From: Mycobacterium sp. Aquia_213
GTDB lineage: Bacteria; Actinomycetota; Actinomycetes; Mycobacteriales; Mycobacteriaceae
Direction of reading: 5' to 3'
Assembly: GCF_026625985.1 (NCBI RefSeq)
Contig: NZ_CP113116.1
Coordinates: forward strand, 1,116,001 to 1,180,000
Length of the DNA stretch: 64,000 nucleotides
In this document: in pieces, positions 53,613 to 61,581 of the stretch
How the letters are laid out: the number at the start of each line of letters is the position of its first letter
How positions within the stretch are numbered: position 1 is the first letter of the stretch
Translations under genes and position numbers: made by a program
Notes under the pieces: model-generated
Told to the model about the DNA's origin: nothing
Seen by the model: the letters and a program-made list of their open reading frames with translations, nothing else
Database searches by the model: none

Positions 53613-55565
53613 TCAGACTGAGTTTCTGCGGGCCCGGTAGAACAGCACGCCGCCGCCGATAGCGGCAACCACCACCCAAACGCCGGCGACCCACCACACC
53701 CACGTGTAGTCGTCTTCCTGCGTCGACGGTTTCGCGGTGATGTCGCTGGGCGGATTGGCAACCGTGATCGGCTCAGTGCCCGGGACGGAGATGACCATTC
53801 GGCCGTCCAGCCCGAACCACCGGCCCGGCTCCGCGGCCAACCACCGCAGCAATTCGTCGAGTTGCCCGGGAGCCCCGTTGGAGGTCGCGATCAGGATCGA
53901 GCGGTGACCGTCGAACACGGTCTGCAGCGAGCCGAAGTGCACCGATGGATCGAGGGTCAGGGTGGTGGACTCGCCCCCGGCATCCAAGCCCTCGATCGTG
54001 ATGCTGCCATTTTCTGCGTTGAAGGGCAGCGCGATCGTCTGGACCGGCCAGGCGCCCGCAGAGATCAGGACCGCCGGGTCATGGCTGTCGACCGCCTGCT
54101 TGAGGCTGGTCACCTTGGTCGGCAACGGCACCGCGCTCAGCTGTTGCAGGCCCACCGCGATCTGGACGGCGCGCACGGTGTCGTTGTATATGTCGTCGCT
54201 GACGCCGAATTCAATCCGCGGCATCAGCGACTGCGGCAGTGACGGAAAGCCTTTCGGGATGGGCGGATTGGCGCGACCGGTCTGGACCTCGGTCTTGGGG
54301 TCGATCTTCAGGGTGATCGGAAGATACTCGCCGCAATGTCCGGCGTCCCCGGTGGTGTGCACCTTGATCGAGAGGCTGGTGGCACGGGACAGCAGTCGAT
54401 CCGGAATGTCCACCCAGTGATCGATCGTGCCGTTGGCCTCGGCCGGCCATCGGTTGATCGTCTGCCCGGCGACCGACGCGAGCACTTCACCGCCGAAATT
54501 GTTGGGCAGCGGTGTGTGCGAACCGAGCACGTGCACTCGGATGTGGTCGAGCGAATGGCCCCATCGGGTCTGTTCCAGGCTGATGCCGACATCGGGCCAC
54601 AGGTCCTCCGCGCTGAGGTTGGTCTGATTCAGCTGTTCCAGCGTGGTGGTATCGGCGGCCAGCTTCTGCTTGTTGGGCAGCGGCCCGGCAACCGCGGTGG
54701 CGCCGTATGCGAACTTCACCGAAGGATCCGTCAGCAGGCGAGTCTGGTTGGTGAGGTCGTCACCGGTCCCCGAGATGACTAGTGCGGGAACGCCGGTGGT
54801 GCCCTGCAGCGCAAGGCCCTTGTCCGGACCCTCTCTGATGATGATCTGTCGTTCCAGGGGGAGCGACGGATCCACCGCGGTGCTCCCGCGGTCGTACAGG
54901 GCTTCGACGGCGATCTGCGGATTCTGCCCTCCGTAGCGATCTTCCAGCGCGGCGGCCAATTGCACCGCCGCGTCGGTCTCCTGCTGCGTCGGTTTCGGCG
55001 GTACGACGATGGTCAGCTTTCGGACCACCGGGGGCAGGAAGTCCGCGATGGTCTTCGGTGCGACTTCGCCGCCGGCAAACGTGATCGACCCGTTGACGAG
55101 CCGGATCGGCGTCAGGGGATCCCAGCAATAGTTTTCCAGCGGAAGCACCGTCGCGGTCAGGGTGAGGCTTACCGAGTTACCGGTGACCTTCGTTCCGGCC
55201 AGGGGAATGACCATCGGCGTCTGGTCCTTGGTCGGCAACTCCAACCGACTGATCGTGCGATCGTCCTGTGTCACCGTCAGATTGCCGAACCGGAGATTGA
55301 CCGGTAATTCGAGCGTCGCGTTCAACGAGGCCGGGGTCAGTCCTTCGGGCACCGAAAGCGTCAGACCGGTGATCGAGAGCTCGCGGTGCGGATAGAACTC
55401 GATCGTGCTCTGCGCGCCCAGGTTCTGCAGCGGGATGGTCGGAGCCTCGATCAGGGCCCCGCCGACGCTGGGCGGCGGGTCCGCCATTGCCGGCGGCGCC
55501 ACCAAGACAAGCATCGCGATGACCCCGGCAAGTGCTCCGAGCCGGCGCGGCAGGCTCCGTTTCAT
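53613..55565 (-). CDS. BcsB-like secreted, membrane-anchored polysaccharide export protein
   Basis: A 650-residue protein with a signal peptide (about 1-28, cleavage near AMA), a large beta-rich extracytoplasmic part and one C-terminal membrane helix (about 622-645) followed by RARRNSV. Sequence blocks such as WPDVGISLEQTRWG and HCGEYLPITLKI resemble bacterial cellulose synthase subunit B (BcsB). No BcsA catalytic subunit with a PilZ domain is encoded here. The ATG at 55565 overlaps the 74-codon ORF by 4 bp. It may guide a polymer through the periplasm-like space. Confidence 0.72.
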   Translation of the reverse strand: MKRSLPRRLGALAGVIAMLVLVAPPAMADPPPSVGGALIEAPTIPLQNLGAQSTIEFYPHRELSITGLTLSVPEGLTPASLNATLELPVNLRFGNLTVTQDDRTISRLELPTKDQTPMVIPLAGTKVTGNSVSLTLTATVLPLENYCWDPLTPIRLVNGSITFAGGEVAPKTIADFLPPVVRKLTIVVPPKPTQQETDAAVQLAAALEDRYGGQNPQIAVEALYDRGSTAVDPSLPLERQIIIREGPDKGLALQGTTGVPALVISGTGDDLTNQTRLLTDPSVKFAYGATAVAGPLPNKQKLAADTTTLEQLNQTNLSAEDLWPDVGISLEQTRWGHSLDHIRVHVLGSHTPLPNNFGGEVLASVAGQTINRWPAEANGTIDHWVDIPDRLLSRATSLSIKVHTTGDAGHCGEYLPITLKIDPKTEVQTGRANPPIPKGFPSLPQSLMPRIEFGVSDDIYNDTVRAVQIAVGLQQLSAVPLPTKVTSLKQAVDSHDPAVLISAGAWPVQTIALPFNAENGSITIEGLDAGGESTTLTLDPSVHFGSLQTVFDGHRSILIATSNGAPGQLDELLRWLAAEPGRWFGLDGRMVISVPGTEPITVANPPSDITAKPSTQEDDYTWVWWVAGVWVVVAAIGGGVLFYRARRNSV

Positions 55566-55786
55566 CGCTGCATTGTAGGCAGTCGAGTCACGCCGATTCG
55601 GCGCGATGTTATCGAGCCGCGGGGACGTGGGGGCAACGGGTCGTTGATGAGCGTCGCGGCCGGACTCCAGCTCGCGAATCTGCTTGTCGCTGATCTTAAT
55701 TCCCTCCGGCTACGCGGTTGGCACAAGGCGAAACCGTCTTCATTTCCGTCGCTATCGATGAAAGGCGTTGCGGCACTTACGTTCAT
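55562..55786 (-). CDS. 74-codon ORF coupled at both ends in the polysaccharide operon
   Basis: A 74-residue ORF (MNVSAATPFIDSDGNEDGFA ...), polar and arginine-rich in its second half, without a membrane helix. Its ATG overlaps the stop of the GT2-GT4 gene by 4 bp (ATGA) and its stop overlaps the BcsB-like start by 4 bp (ATGA), which exactly fills the gap between them. Codon use is less GC-rich than in its neighbours, so it may be a regulatory leader whose translation is needed rather than a functional protein. I do not recognise the sequence. Confidence 0.5.
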   Translation of the reverse strand: MNVSAATPFIDSDGNEDGFALCQPRSRRELRSATSRFASWSPAATLINDPLPPRPRGSITSRRIGVTRLPTMQR

Positions 55787-57798
55787 AGGATTGCGTCTAT
55801 CGCGTCGAGGTAGGCATCGGTCATCGCTTCCACGGTGTAGTGCTTGCGCATGCGTTCGAAGCCCTGCATCCCCACCGCTTGCAGCGCGGCGGGGTCTGCC
55901 AGTATCTCGGCCAAGCGTTCTCGCCAGCCCTGCGCTGACGGCGGATCGACGAGGAAGCCGGCCTTTCCGAAATCCAGCATTTCCGGGACCGCGCAGACCG
56001 CCGACGCGGCCACCGGTATCGCCCGGGCCATCGCCTCGAGTATTGACAACGGGAACGCCTCTAAGCGGCTGGGCAGACACAACAGGTCGGCCTCGGCCAG
56101 CGCGTGCGCCGGACCGGGCGACCAGCCGCGCCACTGCACCCGGTCGCGCAGCGCGGCAGGAGTGCGGGCCTCGAGTTTCGCCCGATCCGGGCCGTCGCCG
56201 AATATCGATAGCGTCCACGGCAATTCCGTCAGGCCGCTGAGCGCTTCGACCAGCAGGTGGGGGTTCTTGTGCTCGACGATCCGCGACAGCACCACCAAAT
56301 GCACCGGGGCATCGGCCGAGCGGATCCGTTGGCGCGGCTGGTCCTCCTGGGTGACGCCGTTGGGTGCCACGAAGCGCCGTCCGGTCAACCGATGGTGAGC
56401 GGCCAGCATTTCCCAATGTCGTTGCGCCAGAACAATAAAACCGTCCGCTCGGGACATTGCGGCGGCAAGTGGCCGCGAGTAGATCGGCCCGTCCTCCTCC
56501 GGCGGCGTGTGCGGGGCGACCAGCCAGCGCCGCTCGCGGCCGGCGGCCCGCCACAGCGTGCCAAACCCCGTCTCGGTGTTGGTGTCGCCGCTGATCAATA
56601 CCGCCGGGCCATCGCGTAGGTCGACGGCCGGTGCCCACCACGGTTGGCGCACCACCCGCACGTTGTTCGGAATCTCCTCGATCATCGGGCCGAACCGTTG
56701 CACGCAGACGATGGTCACCGGGTAGCCGCGGCGAGCCAATTCGGCTGCCAGCAATGCCTTCTGCCGCTCGGCTCCGCCGTGCACCAGACGATTGGTGGCG
56801 ATTACGATCTCCGGCAGACCGTGGCTCCAATGGTGCCGCGCCCTGCGGCGCGCGGCGCGCTTCGGGGGCTGTATACGATCCAAAAGCGTTGTCCCGACCA
56901 GGTATACATCCGCGTGGTGAACGCTGCGCTGGTGCTCGAGCACCAACGCGGTATTGGCCCGCAGCAAGTCGTGATCGCGGCGGTGTTCGTCGGCCGAGAC
57001 GTCTCCGCCCGGCAATGCGTCGGCGCCGAGCGCACCGAAGTCGGCCACCGCACTACCGCGATCGAAGCCGAGTTCGTTGGCGAGCAGAATGCGCCAGCCC
57101 GCCGCGCGGGCGCGGGTTTGCCAGTCGACGTCCACCCCGTAGCCGAAGAACTCCTCGTCGAAGCCGCCGACGGTGTTCCAGGCCGCGCGGCTGATCGCTA
57201 GGCAGCCACCGTCGACATAGCCGTCGATGGTCTCGGATTCGTCGGGCTGGTGGGCATACCGGGGTGAAATCGCTGTTCCGCGTAGGGCATTCGAGTGGCC
57301 GGTGGCCGCCACCAGTGCGCGCAGCAGGGTGGGGCGGCGCATCGCGAGGTCCCACGGGACCCGCTCGGATGCGGCCGCGGCACCCGCCATCGGCGATACC
57401 GCCGCCACCCGCGGTTCTCGCAGTAACTCCCTGGTGCGCGTCAACGGTCCCCGCAGCTCTGCGGCGGGGTTCAAGAGCAGTAGATCGGCGTCGCCGGGCA
57501 CCTGCTCGGCCAATGCGTTGAATGCCTCGCCGACGCCGAGGCTTGCCGACCCCAGCACCCAATGGACCGCCGGATGCCGGGCGGCCAGCTCCTCGCGACC
57601 GGGATATCCGGCACCGCTGTTCTCATAGACATAGACGGGCAGCTCGGGTAGCTGTGCGGCGACGCTGGTCAGACATCTCTCTACCAGGACGTGGTTCTTG
57701 TCGGTCACGATCAGCACCGCGAGCGGCCGCGCGGATGGCAGCGCGTGAGTGTCACCGACCGGGCGCTTCAGGTAGGCACGATCCCTTTGCCGGGTCAT
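55783..57798 (-). CDS. Two-domain glycosyltransferase (GT2 + GT4 fusion)
   Basis: A 671-residue cytoplasmic protein. Residues about 20-280 form a GT2 domain of the rhamnosyltransferase type (VLIVTDKNHVLVERCL, YVDGGCLAISRAAWNTVGGFDEEFFGYGVD); residues about 320-670 form a GT4 domain (GGAERQKALLAAELARRGYP, LVVLSRIVEHKNPHLLVEAL, ADLLCLPSRLEAFPLSILEAMA). Two sugars could be added by one polypeptide. The ATG at 57798 overlaps the wzx-like stop by 4 bp. The open frame continues upstream only inside wzx. Confidence 0.88.
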   Translation of the reverse strand: MTRQRDRAYLKRPVGDTHALPSARPLAVLIVTDKNHVLVERCLTSVAAQLPELPVYVYENSGAGYPGREELAARHPAVHWVLGSASLGVGEAFNALAEQVPGDADLLLLNPAAELRGPLTRTRELLREPRVAAVSPMAGAAAASERVPWDLAMRRPTLLRALVAATGHSNALRGTAISPRYAHQPDESETIDGYVDGGCLAISRAAWNTVGGFDEEFFGYGVDVDWQTRARAAGWRILLANELGFDRGSAVADFGALGADALPGGDVSADEHRRDHDLLRANTALVLEHQRSVHHADVYLVGTTLLDRIQPPKRAARRRARHHWSHGLPEIVIATNRLVHGGAERQKALLAAELARRGYPVTIVCVQRFGPMIEEIPNNVRVVRQPWWAPAVDLRDGPAVLISGDTNTETGFGTLWRAAGRERRWLVAPHTPPEEDGPIYSRPLAAAMSRADGFIVLAQRHWEMLAAHHRLTGRRFVAPNGVTQEDQPRQRIRSADAPVHLVVLSRIVEHKNPHLLVEALSGLTELPWTLSIFGDGPDRAKLEARTPAALRDRVQWRGWSPGPAHALAEADLLCLPSRLEAFPLSILEAMARAIPVAASAVCAVPEMLDFGKAGFLVDPPSAQGWRERLAEILADPAALQAVGMQGFERMRKHYTVEAMTDAYLDAIDAIL

Positions 57799-59282
57799 GC
57801 CGGCGCCGCTTTCCGGGTGAGCGATGTCAACATCGACCAGTTGACGGGCCCGATCGCCATGTTGACAGCCAGGTAGACGGCGGCCGCAATGGCGAGCACC
57901 AACACCACGTGGAGACCGGGGAGCAGCAGCACGACCGCGACACTGGCCGCCGTCGGCACGAGCACCCGCAGCAGGAACTTCACCGGCGCGCGGTAGCCGC
58001 ACCGGCGTCGCAGCTGCCAGCTCGCGGCCGCCGTGCCGAACAGCTCCGTGCACACCAACGTCACCCCCGCACCGACGGCCCCGAACCGGCCGGCCAGCAC
58101 GAGATTCAGCGCGATGTTGAGCACCAGCGTGACGACCCAGACCCGGAACAGGAACCGCTGTTGATGTGAGGCGAACAATCCCTGGCCGAGGGTGCTGGCG
58201 ATGCACCGCAGCGCGGCCGCGGCCAGCAGCAGTGCCAGCGTCGGGGTTCCGCGAGCGACGAAGGCCTGGTCGCCGAGCAATCCGATCAGCGGCCCGGCCA
58301 GTAACCCGCCGACCACCGCGACCGGCACCATCAGGAAATACATCAGTTCGACGCTGCGGCGCAGGAAGTCGGCGAAAGCGCCGACATCGCGTGCGAACAG
58401 CTCCGTCGCGGTCGATAGCGACGACTTCAGGAAGAAAAGCGCCAACACCTCGGTGTTGAACGCGAGCGTGTAGGCCAACCCGTAGACGCCGACCTCGGAT
58501 TGAGTGCTCAGCAAGGACAGGATGACGCCGTCGGCGCGCCAGTACACGAGGGCGACCACCATGACACCCATCAGCGGCAGGCTTTCCCGCATCAAATCAG
58601 CGGCCTCTCGCAGCGCGAAGATGGGGCGAAGCGAGATTTGTCGCGCCGCGGCCGTGCCTTGGATCAACAGTTGCAGGGCCGGCGGGATGAGCTGGACCAC
58701 CGCGAACCAGACCACGTCCGCTCGGCTGGTCACCAGCCAGCAGACCGCGGCCAGCACGGCCAGCCGGCTGGCAACGTCGGAGATGGCCACCGCAGAGAAC
58801 TTGACGGTGGCCATGAAGACCGGCTCGAACCGAGTGGTCATCGTCATCATCAGCAGCTGGCCGGACAGGACGACGAGCATCATGCGCACGTCGGCATCGT
58901 GATACACGAGCAGCCCGGTGCCTGCCGCCGCGACGGCCAGCGGCAGGCAATACAGCAGGGACAGGCCACTGTTGACCCGGACGAGCCGCTCCAGATCGCC
59001 CTGGCCGGACGTGACGCGTCGGACGATGACGGTTCCAATGCCGAGATCGGCCAGGCTGGACCACATCCCGATGAACACGACCGCGATCGTGAGCTGCCCA
59101 TAGAGCCCGGGGCCCAGGTAGTGGGCAGTCATCGCCACCGAAACGACGGACGCCACCATCCCCAGTGCTCGGCAGACCAGCTGGATAGCGTAAGCGTGAG
59201 CGATCTGCGAGAGCGGCACCGTCGGCCCGACTACAGGGTCGACCACCGGTTCAGTCATCGCAGTGTCATCAGTAGGCCCCAT
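57795..59282 (-). CDS. Wzx-like polysaccharide flippase (MOP superfamily)
   Basis: A 495-residue protein with about 12-14 membrane helices and the Wzx/MATE-like pattern (AHYLGPGLYGQLTIAVVFIG, SSLADLGIGTVIVRR at the start; HQQRFLFRVWVVTLVLNIALN later). It should flip undecaprenyl-PP-linked repeat units across the membrane. The start (59282, or ATG 59258) lies within the 3' end of the WbaP-like gene (14-bp overlap), and the stop overlaps the GT2-GT4 start. Mycobacteria are not generally described with a Wzx flippase. Confidence 0.88.
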   Translation of the reverse strand: MGPTDDTAMTEPVVDPVVGPTVPLSQIAHAYAIQLVCRALGMVASVVSVAMTAHYLGPGLYGQLTIAVVFIGMWSSLADLGIGTVIVRRVTSGQGDLERLVRVNSGLSLLYCLPLAVAAAGTGLLVYHDADVRMMLVVLSGQLLMMTMTTRFEPVFMATVKFSAVAISDVASRLAVLAAVCWLVTSRADVVWFAVVQLIPPALQLLIQGTAAARQISLRPIFALREAADLMRESLPLMGVMVVALVYWRADGVILSLLSTQSEVGVYGLAYTLAFNTEVLALFFLKSSLSTATELFARDVGAFADFLRRSVELMYFLMVPVAVVGGLLAGPLIGLLGDQAFVARGTPTLALLLAAAALRCIASTLGQGLFASHQQRFLFRVWVVTLVLNIALNLVLAGRFGAVGAGVTLVCTELFGTAAASWQLRRRCGYRAPVKFLLRVLVPTAASVAVVLLLPGLHVVLVLAIAAAVYLAVNMAIGPVNWSMLTSLTRKAAPA

Positions 59283-60804
59283 CGCCTACCAGGACGACCT
59301 TGATCGTCTTAGCGACGATCATCAGGTCCCCTGCCATTGACCAGTTATCGACATAGGACAGATCCAACCGGACGGAATCTTCCCAGGAAAGGTCTGAACG
59401 GCCGCTGACTTGCCACAATCCGGTGACGCCCGGCTTCACCAGCAACCGGCGTTTGGCTTCGACGTCGTACATCTCCACCTCGCGTCGCAGCGGCGGCCGT
59501 GGTCCGACGACGCTCATGTCCTGCTTCAGCACATTGATGAATTGCGGCAACTCGTCGATGCTGAGCTTGCGCAGCACCCGCCCGACCGGTGTGATGCGGG
59601 GGTCCTGGCGAATCTTGAACAGCATGCCCCCGGCGCCCTCGTTGTGCGCCAGCAGCTGTGCGACCTGCCGGTCGGCGCCGTCCACCATGGTGCGGAATTT
59701 GAGCATCGTGAACGCCTTGCCCTCGAGGCCAATGCGTTCGGCCCGGTAAAAGACCGGTCCCTTGCTCGTCAGCTTGATTGCGATGGCGCAGGCGATCATG
59801 ACCGGCGTCGTCGCTACGACGGCGGCCAGTGCGAAACAGAAGTCGAAGGCCCGTTTCTGAAAGCGGTTGGTCTCTTCGTATTGGGGCTTTTCCACGTGCA
59901 GCAGCGGGAAGCCCGCGTAGGGCCGCAGGGTCAATCGTGCGTTGGCGACGTCCATTACCCCGGGCGACACCACAAGGTCGATGTCCTTGGTTTCCAACTG
60001 CCACATCAGTTCTCGGATGCGCTGCACGCCCAAGTGCTCCGTGCGGGCCACCGCCACGGTGTCCGCACCGCAACCCTCGACGGCGGGCGCCGCATAGCTG
60101 TCGTCGCCGAGAACCGGGATCGCGTGGCCATGAACCTCGAGCGTCTCGCCGCGGGGCGCTCCATATCCCGGTATGCATACGCCGACCACGACGTAGCCGT
60201 TCTTCGGGTTGCGCTCCAGTTCGAGCGCCAGGTGCTGCACCCCGGACCGGTCTCCGATCGCCAATACCTTCGTCAGGTATTCGCCGTCGGCGCGCTTGCG
60301 GCCGACATACCGGCGCCACAGGTTGCGGCTCACCAGCAATCCCAGCGTGCCGACCGGAAGCGCGACCGCCAGGTAGCCGCGCGCCAGCTCGATCTTGGCG
60401 AGCAGCGTGATGATCGCGATGATCCCGAACGTCTGGAACGACGCGTGGGCGATGCGCCGGTACTCGTCGATTCCCGCGCCGATGACTCGCGTTGACCGCG
60501 TCTGAAATATTTCGAGCGACGATAGCCAAAGCGCCGCGAAGATCACCGAGAACATCGTCATAACCCCGCCGGCGTAACCGGAGGCGGATGGCGAGCCGCC
60601 GAACCGGACAAACTGTGCCAGGGTCACCGATCCGGCCACGATCGCCGCATCGGTGATGCGCACGCGGTTGGCATACTTGCGTTGCCAGCGACGGAGGTTG
60701 CGGCTGCCGGTCGTTGGCAAGGGAAGCGCGGGTGCGGGCGCGCTGCGAATCCGGGTGTGTTGCAAGGTGGTTATGCCGACCCGCTCTCTTGGTGATGCGG
60801 CCAC
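59269..60804 (-). CDS. WbaP-like polyprenyl-phosphate sugar-1-phosphate transferase
   Basis: A 511-residue priming enzyme: an N-terminal part with 4-5 helices (about 50-165), a Rossmann-like middle domain (about 175-300) and the catalytic C-terminal domain (about 315-511) with FKIRQDPRITPVGRVLRK, SIDELPQFINVLK, MSVVGPRPPLRREVE and KPGVTGLWQVSGRSDLSWE. This is the full-length WbaP/ExoY-type architecture that loads the first sugar phosphate onto undecaprenyl phosphate. The start at 60804 overlaps the rmlC-like gene by 34 bp, indicating one operon. Confidence 0.93.
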   Translation of the reverse strand: MAASPRERVGITTLQHTRIRSAPAPALPLPTTGSRNLRRWQRKYANRVRITDAAIVAGSVTLAQFVRFGGSPSASGYAGGVMTMFSVIFAALWLSSLEIFQTRSTRVIGAGIDEYRRIAHASFQTFGIIAIITLLAKIELARGYLAVALPVGTLGLLVSRNLWRRYVGRKRADGEYLTKVLAIGDRSGVQHLALELERNPKNGYVVVGVCIPGYGAPRGETLEVHGHAIPVLGDDSYAAPAVEGCGADTVAVARTEHLGVQRIRELMWQLETKDIDLVVSPGVMDVANARLTLRPYAGFPLLHVEKPQYEETNRFQKRAFDFCFALAAVVATTPVMIACAIAIKLTSKGPVFYRAERIGLEGKAFTMLKFRTMVDGADRQVAQLLAHNEGAGGMLFKIRQDPRITPVGRVLRKLSIDELPQFINVLKQDMSVVGPRPPLRREVEMYDVEAKRRLLVKPGVTGLWQVSGRSDLSWEDSVRLDLSYVDNWSMAGDLMIVAKTIKVVLVGDGAY

Positions 60805-61493
60805 ACGTCAGTGCTGAACCTCGTTCCGGATGGCGTGGCGCACTCGCTGAGATGGACGGGCCGGCGTGCGGGGGCAATACGCGCCGGGACAGCGGACGAG
60901 TCATAGGTTGACCGTTCGGCCAGTAGCCGGTCGACGTCCATCATCACGATGACGTCGCCGTCGACGCTCTCCAGCTTCGGCCAGGTGGCGTCCGCTTCGG
61001 AAATGACGGTCACCGGCAGCGGCCATTCAATTCCGAATTCCGGTTCGTTGAACCGGAATCCCTCTTCGCCGGCAGCCGTAACGGAACCGCTGACCTGGCA
61101 GCTGACTTCGGTCTTGTCCCTCAGGGTCTGAAAGCCGTGGGCGACATACGGCGGTACGAACAGCGACCGGTGGTTGTCGGCGCTCAACTCGACCATGACG
61201 TGCTTGCCGTAGGTCGGCGACTCGGGTCGGACGTCCACGACGACGTCGGCAATTGCGCCGCGAGTGCAGCGAACCAGTTTGGCCTCGGCGTGCGGCGGCG
61301 CCTGACGATGCAAGCCCCGCACCGTGCCTCGGGTGTGGTTGAAGGAGATTTGCGTCTGCACGACATCGGCGATCAGCCCGATTTCGGCGAATTCCTGGGC
61401 GGAGAAGGACTGGGAGACGAAGCCGCGGTGGTCGGAGGTGGGCTCGATGTCGACGATCGTGACCCCCGCAATGCTGGTAGGCGTGTACTTCAC
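60771..61493 (-). CDS. dTDP-4-dehydrorhamnose 3,5-epimerase (RmlC)-like protein
   Basis: A 240-residue cupin with RGxH-type site (HTRGTVRGLHRQ), KLVRCTRGAIADVVVDVR and LFVPPYVAHGFQTL, the RmlC pattern. It should supply dTDP-rhamnose or a related deoxysugar for the cluster; the essential mycobacterial rmlC is normally elsewhere, so this is probably a second copy. About 50 residues beyond the cupin (after ESVDGDVIVMMDVDRLLAE) are extra. Start is GTG at 61493 with GGAAGGAG upstream; longer open frames upstream are rejected. Confidence 0.87.
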   Translation of the reverse strand: MKYTPTSIAGVTIVDIEPTSDHRGFVSQSFSAQEFAEIGLIADVVQTQISFNHTRGTVRGLHRQAPPHAEAKLVRCTRGAIADVVVDVRPESPTYGKHVMVELSADNHRSLFVPPYVAHGFQTLRDKTEVSCQVSGSVTAAGEEGFRFNEPEFGIEWPLPVTVISEADATWPKLESVDGDVIVMMDVDRLLAERSTYDSSAVPARIAPARRPVHLSECATPSGTRFSTDVWPHHQESGSA

Positions 61494-61581
61494 TAACGTC
61501 TCCTTCCGGAATAGACGCGCTGGTAGGGGTCGGGTAGTCGTCTTTGCTGCGGAGGCCGTAGCCGCCGCACATTCGGTGTGG

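Noticed and set aside
50594..53761. One 1055-codon ORF covering wzy and part of wzz
   Set aside because: Only the C-terminal 524 codons are sensible (Wzy-like); the upstream part is a shadow of the Wzz-like gene, whose own frame has clear motifs.
53613..55565. Calling the locus a cellulose synthase operon
   Set aside because: No BcsA, BcsC or BcsZ is present; the remaining genes are of Wzx/Wzy type.
59345..60904. 519-codon ORF in the frame beside the WbaP-like gene
   Set aside because: No family motifs and an arginine-rich composition, while the other frame has the complete priming-transferase pattern.
43720..61493. The polysaccharide region as a recently integrated island
   Set aside because: No integrase, tRNA or direct repeats are seen at its borders and base composition is similar to the surroundings; transfer cannot be argued from this window.
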